Below are positions 1-5,671 of a stretch of 13,403 bases of DNA, piece after piece. The notes under the pieces are model-generated. The model was not told the DNA's origin. It saw nothing but the letters and a program-made list of their open reading frames with translations, and searched no databases. The DNA is from Lachnospiraceae bacterium (GTDB lineage Bacteria; Bacillota; Clostridia; Lachnospirales; Lachnospiraceae). The position numbers and the translations under genes are program-made. The stretch's first letter is position 1. The number at the start of each line of letters is the position of its first letter. The DNA lies in the NCBI GenBank assembly GCA_900770225.1, contig CAAGJU010000099.1:1-13403 (forward strand), given 5' to 3'.

Positions 1-2
1 AA

Positions 3-48
3 AAGTCATCACCCACGTTGCACTTGTGCAAAAGTGGGTGAATGACTT
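3..48. repeat. Long near-perfect hairpin (inverted repeat)
   Basis: Positions 3-16 (AAGTCATCACCCAC) pair with 34-48 with one bulged A. Inside, TTGCAC (18-23) pairs with GTGCAA (26-31) around a CTTG turn. The whole 46-nt segment can fold as one stem. It is not followed by a clear T-tract (next bases are ATTGACA), so a plain intrinsic terminator is not well supported. It could be the 3' processing or termination signal of a gene left of the window, or part of the structured repeat that follows. Confidence 0.6.
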
Positions 49-53
49 ATTGA

Positions 54-117
54 CACGCCCCTCAGCGAGGGCGTAGTGGGGCGAAGCCACACGAGAGCCC
101 GAGCTGAGGGAGGATCG
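54..117. repeat. Structured GC-rich palindromic element
   Basis: CCTCAGC (60-66) pairs with GCTGAGG (103-109), and the adjacent bases extend the pairing to about 13 bp with two mismatches. Inside are a CGCCC/GGGCG pair (56-60 with 69-73) and a GTGG/CCAC hairpin around 77-90. The composition (many GCGAGC-like words) differs from the flanking genes and looks like a REP-type intergenic palindromic element. No open reading frame of note runs through it. Family membership cannot be decided without a genome search. Confidence 0.45.
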
Positions 118-160
118 CGAGAGCGCGTAGCGCGTAGCGACCCGGTTATCATACTTATGA
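118..160. repeat. Dispersed repeat, copy 1
   Basis: The 19-base string ccggttatcatacttatga occurs at 142-160 and again exactly at 8751-8769. Upstream of it the two copies can be aligned for about 21 more bases (16 identical, the differences all transitions) if one duplicated gcgtagc in this copy is skipped. The core carries the small inverted repeat TCATA-CT-TATGA. Two intergenic copies in 13 kb suggest a genome-wide short repeat. Confidence 0.6.
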
Positions 161-340
161 CACCCACATCATTAAATTGGACAGGTGAGACTGGAATTTG
201 CGGAAACTGAGCTGAATTCAGCCAGCTTTTCACCTGATCATGGCTGTGATTGAGGGAAGCCTGGTGCCGCAGACGTTGAGCTGAATGCCCGCAACGTTGC
301 AACTCAGCGGAGTCCGTGCGTGGATAAAGGAGAAATCCGG
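161..340 (+). promoter_or_regulatory. Leader region of the c-di-GMP gene with nested inverted repeats
   Basis: No gene is supported here. An inverted repeat CAGGTGA (182-188) / TCACCTG (230-236) encloses a perfect 12-bp palindrome GCTGAATTCAGC (211-222), and a second perfect palindrome GCAACGTTGC lies at 291-300. No convincing -35/-10 pair was found, so the promoter is unlocated. The palindromes could be operator sites or leader-RNA structure; which one is not decidable from sequence. Confidence 0.35.
326..332 (+). promoter_or_regulatory. Ribosome binding site deciding the start at 341
   Basis: AAAGGAG at 326-332 sits 8 nt before ATG 341. It lies inside the reading-frame extension that begins at an in-frame GTG at 320, so that upstream GTG cannot use it. 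This argues for ATG 341 as the real start. Confidence 0.8.
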
Positions 341-3300
341 ATGGGAAATGCTGTGTTTGAGTTTTCATCTGAAGAAAAACAGATCCTGGAGGAGCTTCCG
401 AGTGCTGTCGGCGTCTACCAGTATACAGATGGTCAGATTGTCCCGGTGTTTCTCTCAGAGGGCTTCCGGGAGATTTTTGGCTTTAATTCCGAGGAGCAGG
501 CGGTGGATGCCGTGCGAAGGGATCTGTACCGGGATGTGCATCCGGATGATGTCGCGAGAATTTCGGAGAGCCGGTATCAGTTCGCCACGGATGAGCTGGG
601 ATACGATGTCGTATATCGGAATAAGAACAGGTATCAGGCTGATTATCACATCATTCATGAGACCGGAAGACATGTATGGAAGAAGGGCATGAAGCTCGAC
701 TATATCACCTACACGGATGAAAGCAGGGTCCTGAACGGAGAGCAGGGCGCAAAGATCCACCTGTCGTCAGATGCTTTTCTGCAGAGGATGACGCTCGAGA
801 ATGGCCTTCACCGGAATCAGTTCGATGATCTGACGGGACTTCCTCTGATCGGTCGCTTTTTCCAGGATGTGCCGGAGGAGATCCGCGAGATGAAAAAGCA
901 GGGGAAGCAGCCTGCGATCCTGTGGATAGACTTCAGCAGACTCCGCGATTATAACGCGCTGCATGGCTTTGAAACCGGGGATGCGCTGATCCGCGGTCTG
1001 GCATGGCTGATCCGGGATCAGTTCGGCGTCGGCAATTCGGCCAGAATCACCAATGACAGCTTTGTGGCCTGCGCGGATACGGAGCATCTGGAAGAGGATA
1101 TCCGTCATGTGTTTGATGAGGCGGTGAAGCTGAACCGCGGAAATTCCCATCCGGTTGCCGCAGGCATCTACGTGATGAATGATGAAAATATCACCCTGGC
1201 AGCCGCGATCGACCGGGCCAAGCTCGCGAGTGATTCGCTGAACGAGCCGATGCACTCCTCCTTTGTATATTTTGATCAGGAGATGCTGGATAAGGCGGAA
1301 TTAAGGCAGTATATTCTTCAGAACTTTCGAAAAGCAATGGCCGAGGGCTGGATTCAGGTGTATTACCAGCCTGTGATCCGTACCGTGACCGGCATGCTCT
1401 GCGGCGCGGAGGCGCTGTGCCGCTGGAAGGATCCGGTATACGGAATGATCTCTCCGGGTCAGTTTATTCCCGCACTGGAGGAGAAGGGAAGGATCTGTGA
1501 GCTTGATTTGTACATGATCGAACGCGTCTGCCGGGACGGACAGGCACTGATGAAGGAAGGCGTGCCTGTCGTGCCGGTGTCCGTCAATCTGTCCCGGAAG
1601 GACTTCCGCGAGCCAGATCTCGTTGAACGGATCGAGACGCTGGCGAGGAAATATGGGATTCCGCGGGAGCTGCTGAATATCGAGATCACGGAGAGCGCAT
1701 TTATCCGGCATGCGGAGCGGCTGAGCAGGTATATCAGTCTGTTCCATCAGCTGGGCTTTCAGGTGTGGATGGATGACTTCGGCACGGCGTATTCCTCCCT
1801 CGGTTCGCTGAAGGACCTGAAGTTCGATGAGCTGAAGATCGATATGAGCTTTCTGTCTACGTCAACGGATAAGGCGAGGACGATCGTTACATCGGTGGTC
1901 CGCATGGCCAAGGAGATCGGCATTCAGACGCTGGCAGAGGGCGTGGAAACAGAGGAACAGTATGAGTTCCTGAAGAGGATCGGATGTGAGAAGATACAGG
2001 GATATTACTTCGGAAAGCCGATGGACGGAGTTTCCTTCCGGAAGCACTGTCGGGAAAAACAGATCAAGGCTGAACCGCTGCGGTGGAGAAATTATTACGA
2101 CGCACTGAGCCGGATCAATTATCAGACGGATGAGCCGCTCTGCGTCATTGAGGACGACGGTGTTACGCTTCAAAAGCTCTTTGTCAATGACGAATACCGT
2201 GAAGTGATGCGCCGTGACAACATCGATGACATTGATGCATGGATGGAGGAGATCAACGAGGACAACAATCCGGCCCATGCTCTTCACCGGCAGTACGCCA
2301 ATGAACAGCTCAGGAAGCTGCCGGGACCGCAGGTTGTCACCTATCCGTCCGGTGATCACTACATGGAACTGACCGGAAATGTCGTGGCGCATTACGAGGA
2401 TCACTACATTTACGCGGTGAACGTCCGCTATATCCAGCTGAACACGATGACGGAGGATCAGAAGAAGGCACTGTACATCCAGTACATGTATTATCTGTGC
2501 AATGATATCGCCATCTTTGATCTGAAGAATGATTCGATGTACGGGCTGAAATCCATAGATTCCTCACAGCCGGTCGGGGCCGGAGGCAAAATAGTCAATC
2601 TGCATCAGGCGGCAGAAATTTATGCGGAGAAGTTTGTGTATGCGCCGGATCAGGAGCGCTACCATGCATTTTTTGACCTGGAGACACTGAGGGACAGAAT
2701 GCAGCAGAAGAAAGGTCAGGATCTGACGGCCTTCTTCCGGAGCCGGACAGCAGGCACCGATTACCGGTGGATGCTGCACATGATCATGCCCATTCCGAAA
2801 TCGGATTTTAACCGCTATCTTATTATCACGCTGCCGGTGGAGTTTGATACGGGATTTCGCAGGATCCTGCAGTGCGGGGATGACAGCGAGTCTGACTTCT
2901 GCAGAATCGTTCCGGCGGACAGCGAAGAGATCACGCCCGCGCTGCTCTGGAAAAATCTGGAGAGCTATGCGGGCGGGATGTATTTCTGGAAGGACGCGGA
3001 CCGGAAATTCCTGGGCGCCAGTCACAGTTTTCTGGAATATTACGGGTTCAGTTCGCTGAAAGAGATTCTTGGAAAAACAGATGAGGATATGCACTGGCAT
3101 GTCGAGCCGGAGGCCTTCCGGAAGGACGAGCTGAATGTGCTCCGTTACGGTAAAAATATTGCCTTCGCGAAGGGCAAGTGCATCGTCAGGGGAAAGCAGC
3201 GGACGATAATGGCCAACAAGATCCCGATCTACCGGGACGGGAAAATCATCGGACTGATGGGGAACTTCTTCGATGCAGAGGATCTCACCCGCCTGCTGGA

Positions 3301-3778
3301 TGACAGTTTTCAGTCTGCTTCGGTGGATGCGGTCACGGATCTCCTAAATGCACGGGGGATTTCGGAGAGTCTGAAGGACTACCTTGAGGCGCTGTGGACG
3401 GAGAATACCGAGTTTGCGATGATCCATGTCCATGTGCCGGAATATACGGCCTTTCAGCGTATTTACGGTGAGGAAGCGGGCAACGCCCTGCTGTATCACA
3501 TCGGGGATGTGCTGAAGGGGGTTTTCGGAAGGGAGAGTTCCATCGGACGACCCACCGGCAGCTACTTTACGATCCTGATACAGGACACTGATCCGGATCG
3601 TCTGCAGAAATCCCGGACAAAAATACAGGAGGACATCTCCATGCTGCGGACAGTCGGTGAGTGGCACTGCGCCCTGACGGCAGAGGTGGAGGTCTCCCTG
3701 ATGAATCAGACCAATGCCAGCAGGGAAATCTACGCGAAGAATCTGGATGCCATGCTGACGGGATTCAGCACTTCATGA
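341..3778 (+). CDS. PAS-GGDEF(degenerate)-EAL-PAS-GGDEF(degenerate) c-di-GMP phosphodiesterase
   Basis: A 1145-residue predicted cytoplasmic protein with no signal peptide or membrane segment. An N-terminal PAS-like segment (about 15-120) is followed by a GGDEF-fold domain (about 160-315) whose signature reads TNDSF (237-241), so cyclase activity is unlikely. The EAL domain (about 325-570) keeps the metal and catalytic residues: E357 of EAL, N416, E448 (EITES), D478-D479, K499, E533 and Q553. Loop 6 reads DDFGTAYSSL where DDFGTGYSSL is usual. Residues 580-985 hold PAS-like sensory segments, the clearest at about 870-985 around a MYFWKD motif. A last GGDEF-like domain (about 990-1140) has TGSYF (1072-1076) in place of the signature. 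The family hydrolyses c-di-GMP to pGpG; here that activity is predicted from intact EAL residues, with GGDEF relics as possible GTP-binding or dimerisation modules. It is followed by a terminator and a pilin gene. Confidence 0.93.
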   Translation: MGNAVFEFSSEEKQILEELPSAVGVYQYTDGQIVPVFLSEGFREIFGFNSEEQAVDAVRRDLYRDVHPDDVARISESRYQFATDELGYDVVYRNKNRYQADYHIIHETGRHVWKKGMKLDYITYTDESRVLNGEQGAKIHLSSDAFLQRMTLENGLHRNQFDDLTGLPLIGRFFQDVPEEIREMKKQGKQPAILWIDFSRLRDYNALHGFETGDALIRGLAWLIRDQFGVGNSARITNDSFVACADTEHLEEDIRHVFDEAVKLNRGNSHPVAAGIYVMNDENITLAAAIDRAKLASDSLNEPMHSSFVYFDQEMLDKAELRQYILQNFRKAMAEGWIQVYYQPVIRTVTGMLCGAEALCRWKDPVYGMISPGQFIPALEEKGRICELDLYMIERVCRDGQALMKEGVPVVPVSVNLSRKDFREPDLVERIETLARKYGIPRELLNIEITESAFIRHAERLSRYISLFHQLGFQVWMDDFGTAYSSLGSLKDLKFDELKIDMSFLSTSTDKARTIVTSVVRMAKEIGIQTLAEGVETEEQYEFLKRIGCEKIQGYYFGKPMDGVSFRKHCREKQIKAEPLRWRNYYDALSRINYQTDEPLCVIEDDGVTLQKLFVNDEYREVMRRDNIDDIDAWMEEINEDNNPAHALHRQYANEQLRKLPGPQVVTYPSGDHYMELTGNVVAHYEDHYIYAVNVRYIQLNTMTEDQKKALYIQYMYYLCNDIAIFDLKNDSMYGLKSIDSSQPVGAGGKIVNLHQAAEIYAEKFVYAPDQERYHAFFDLETLRDRMQQKKGQDLTAFFRSRTAGTDYRWMLHMIMPIPKSDFNRYLIITLPVEFDTGFRRILQCGDDSESDFCRIVPADSEEITPALLWKNLESYAGGMYFWKDADRKFLGASHSFLEYYGFSSLKEILGKTDEDMHWHVEPEAFRKDELNVLRYGKNIAFAKGKCIVRGKQRTIMANKIPIYRDGKIIGLMGNFFDAEDLTRLLDDSFQSASVDAVTDLLNARGISESLKDYLEALWTENTEFAMIHVHVPEYTAFQRIYGEEAGNALLYHIGDVLKGVFGRESSIGRPTGSYFTILIQDTDPDRLQKSRTKIQEDISMLRTVGEWHCALTAEVEVSLMNQTNASREIYAKNLDAMLTGFSTS

Positions 3779-3863
3779 TCAGATGAAGGCTGAAAAGAAG
3801 GAAGCATCGTCAGGCAATCCAGCTTTCTCAACTATCTCTTCATGATCAGATGAAGACTGAAAA
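3771..3863 (+). repeat. Imperfect 26-bp direct repeat at the gene end
   Basis: The 26 bases at 3771-3796, which include the stop codon of the c-di-GMP gene, recur at 3838-3863 with a single mismatch. The bases after each copy (gaagcatcgtcaggc and aagcagcgtcctcag) are also similar. This looks like a tandem duplication of about 67 bp covering the 3' end of the gene. Confidence 0.75.
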
Positions 3864-3901
3864 AAGCAGCGTCCTCAGAATTTAAGGCAGGACCTGAAAA
3901 G

Positions 3902-3936
3902 GGGCAGACAGGCGTGATACCTGCCTGCCCGTTTTA
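3902..3936 (+). terminator. Intrinsic terminator after the c-di-GMP gene
   Basis: GGGCAGACAGG (3902-3912) pairs with CCTGCCTGCCC (3920-3930) with one A-C mismatch and a 7-nt loop, followed by GTTTTACG. This separates the phosphodiesterase gene from the pilin gene, so they are probably not co-transcribed. Confidence 0.8.
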
Positions 3937-4311
3937 CGTTTCGGGTGTCATTCATTTTTCACCGGTTTCTCTGTAGTTGCGTAGTACATGATCTGCCTCT
4001 CTTTCCTTTGAAAATTTTCTGTTGCGAAAATCCGGTGTGTGTTGACAGAAATTGTACTTTCGAAATCCTCCCAAATATAAAATATGTGAAAAACTTAAAA
4101 TCATTAAAAATATATAATTTTATCATCGTAAAATTGTGCGTAATTCCCGATTGCTTCTTTAAAGAAAATGATAATTGCATTATTTCGACGAATTTCGTAC
4201 ACTGTAAAAATAAAATGCAAAAATATAAACATACATCCAGAATGATTAGTTGCCGTCTGTGCAATGAGAACGGCGATGCTTAATCGGTGGTTAATCAGGG
4301 AGACGACATCA
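3937..4311 (+). promoter_or_regulatory. AT-rich spacer upstream of the pilin gene
   Basis: Positions 4070-4220 are strikingly AT-rich compared with the rest of the window, as expected for a strong promoter or UP element. A TTGACA at 4042-4047 has no -10 at proper spacing. A weak TTGCAT (4175-4180), 17 nt, TACACT (4198-4203) pair is possible. An open frame at 3945-4283 codes for a low-complexity peptide with no good start signal and is not credited. At 3943-3965 the reverse strand shows a degenerate likeness (CCGGT...ATGACACCC) to the 142-164 repeat. Confidence 0.35.
4297..4302 (+). promoter_or_regulatory. Ribosome binding site deciding the TTG start of the pilin
   Basis: AGGGAG at 4297-4302 lies 9 nt before TTG 4312. 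The in-frame ATG at 4264 has no Shine-Dalgarno sequence before it and would add 16 residues ahead of the short basic leader that prepilins need. Confidence 0.8.
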
Positions 4312-5268
4312 TTGAAAAAGAAAAGAAAAAGGGGTTTTACGCTGGCGGAGCTTCTGGTCGTTGTGGCTATTATTGGCGTACTGGTGGCGATCAGCATACC
4401 GATCTTTACCTCGCAGCTCGAGAAGAGCAGAAAAGCGGTTGATCTGTCAAACGTCAGATCGGCAAAAGCTGCTGCAGCTGCCGAATATATGACAACGGAT
4501 ATGACCGGTGAGGTTACTTATTACTATGATGCTGCCACGGGTAAGGTCACTGACCTTGCGACGGCGAGAGCCAGTGTGGAGGGATACGGAAAGTCACACA
4601 GTGCCTTTGATCCGGATACGGACGGGGCTTCCGGCACGCCCAATACAGGTTCCGCCAGTGGGGTGGTGGCTGTCACTGTCAATGCGGATGGTTCGGAATC
4701 GGCCAGATGGGAACTGAAAGGCCTGGTAGAGGTGACGGCGTCCAATGTCAATGACTATGTGGTAAAAAATGCCGATGGCTCGGAATCTCTGGAGTTTGGA
4801 CAGGGATCACTTTCGTATCTTTATCTCGGTGACGGAAAGGTGCTGAAAGATGTTTCGGACAAAGCGAAGGTGACCTCCATTATTTTTGGCAGGAATAACA
4901 CGTTTAAAGAAGAGGATAATCCGCTGAATAACGGCGATACGAACAAGGGAGTGAACTTCGGGCGTGACGGCGATTCGGCACTGATCGGCTACAATAACCT
5001 GAAAAAAATCGATTTCTCCGGTATTACCATTGCTTCCGTGGATTTTTCGCAGTTAAAGGAACAGGGACTGACAAAACTGAACACCATCGTGCTCCCCAAC
5101 CAGTCGGGCCTGAAATTTGATGTACAGGGAGAATGGTACTATCTGGATAGCAATGGCAATAAGGTTACCCTGAATAACAATACCGGAGTCGTCAATAAAG
5201 CTAACGCCAGAGTGGACACAACTGCAAATGCCGCTCTGAAGGGCGCAACGATTTACAGGGAGGGGTAA
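4312..5268 (+). CDS. Type IV prepilin-like protein with atypical large C-terminal domain
   Basis: A 318-residue protein starting at TTG. The leader MKKKRKRG is followed by FTLAELLVVVAIIGVLVA, the class III signal cut by prepilin peptidase after Gly8, leaving mature Phe1 and the conserved Glu5. The hydrophobic N-terminal helix (residues 9-32) would hold it in the membrane and then in a pilus or pseudopilus. After residue 40 it is Gly/Asn/Asp-rich and has no Cys. Two short NADGSES words recur (near 125 and 157). Residues about 230-275 (NLKKIDFS, LNTIVLP) resemble leucine-rich, BspA-like repeats, and residues near 281-294 (WYYLDSNGNKVT) resemble one choline/glucan-binding wall repeat. It is longer than usual major pilins of about 150 residues, so it may be a minor or adhesive pilin. 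It is flanked by terminators and no assembly ATPase, platform protein or peptidase gene is present in the window. Confidence 0.88.
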   Translation: MKKKRKRGFTLAELLVVVAIIGVLVAISIPIFTSQLEKSRKAVDLSNVRSAKAAAAAEYMTTDMTGEVTYYYDAATGKVTDLATARASVEGYGKSHSAFDPDTDGASGTPNTGSASGVVAVTVNADGSESARWELKGLVEVTASNVNDYVVKNADGSESLEFGQGSLSYLYLGDGKVLKDVSDKAKVTSIIFGRNNTFKEEDNPLNNGDTNKGVNFGRDGDSALIGYNNLKKIDFSGITIASVDFSQLKEQGLTKLNTIVLPNQSGLKFDVQGEWYYLDSNGNKVTLNNNTGVVNKANARVDTTANAALKGATIYREG

Positions 5269-5310
5269 ACGTTTATATGTATTTTTGGGGCGGGACATCA
5301 TGGCTGAAGA

Positions 5311-5332
5311 GTGGGCCGGGTGCCCGCTTTTT
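5311..5332 (+). terminator. Intrinsic terminator of the pilin gene
   Basis: GTGGGC (5311-5316) pairs with GCCCGC (5322-5327), including one G-U pair, around a 5-nt loop, followed by five T. It lies 43 nt after the pilin stop codon, so the pilin appears to be monocistronic. Confidence 0.8.
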
Positions 5333-5538
5333 ACGTGAGTAATGAGCTTCATCCTCACACCTGCAAAGCATGTGATGAGATGAGTCGGGTTTATGCAGTC
5401 TGTCAGAAAAAATGGATTTTTTGTCAGAAAATCTGCGGACAGACGGAAAAACGGGTATACTGATATTGTAAAAAACAATGTCAGAGCATGCCGGAACAGA
5501 CAGGCATATCTGACCACGAGCGGGTTCAGGCAGATAGT
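5333..5538 (+). other. Non-coding spacer with several hairpins
   Basis: No gene is supported. It holds AAAAAAT-GG-ATTTTTT (5407-5422), ATTGT-AAAAA-ACAAT (5465-5479) and a larger stem at 5480-5514 in which GTCAGA..ATGCC pairs with GGCAT.TCTGAC across a 10-nt loop. A TATACT at 5456-5461 could be a -10 element, but no good -35 stands before it. A leader RNA for the downstream SLH gene is possible. Confidence 0.35.
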
Positions 5539-5628
5539 GAATATTCGATCATGAATACATTCTGACGGTAATAAATATCAAATCATGAGTATAACCGAAC
5601 GGTAATGAATATCTGATCAGATATGTAT
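5539..5628 (+). repeat. Three tandem imperfect 34-bp repeats upstream of the SLH gene
   Basis: Copies begin at 5539, 5573 and 5607 (the last is about 22 bases long). The two full copies each end in ACGGTAAT, and all share the frame GAATAT/AAATAT, then a GATCA or AATCA word, then a TA-rich end. Spacing is exactly 34 bp, about three helical turns, so the same face of DNA is presented each time. This fits iterated binding sites for a regulator near the start of the SLH gene, although no promoter was located. Confidence 0.55.
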
Positions 5629-5656
5629 CTGTAAAGCCTGCGCAGCAGATCACATG

Positions 5657-5663
5657 AGGGAGG
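5657..5663 (+). promoter_or_regulatory. Ribosome binding site deciding the GTG start of the SLH gene
   Basis: AGGGAGG at 5657-5663 stands 8 nt before GTG 5672. The in-frame ATG 5654 overlaps this site and has no site of its own; ATG 5681 would be 17 nt away. Confidence 0.8.
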
Positions 5664-5671
5664 CGGGAACA

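Noticed and set aside
320..340. GTG at 320 as start of the c-di-GMP gene
   Set aside because: The AAAGGAG site lies inside this extension and is properly spaced only for ATG 341.
9..368. Minus-strand open frame of 119 codons
   Set aside because: It crosses the hairpin block and the gene start on the other strand, has no family likeness and no ribosome binding site.
3945..4283. Open frame of 112 codons on the plus strand
   Set aside because: It lies in the AT-rich spacer, has no ribosome binding site, an odd Cys/Phe/Lys composition, and overlaps the pilin leader.
4264..4311. Upstream ATG as pilin start
   Set aside because: No Shine-Dalgarno sequence, and it would spoil the short basic prepilin leader that TTG 4312 gives.
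5333..5653. c-di-GMP (GEMM) riboswitch near the pilin and SLH genes
   Set aside because: A GCAAAGC word is present at about 5364, but the rest of the conserved GEMM core and its paired stems are not seen, and it is downstream of the pilin terminator.
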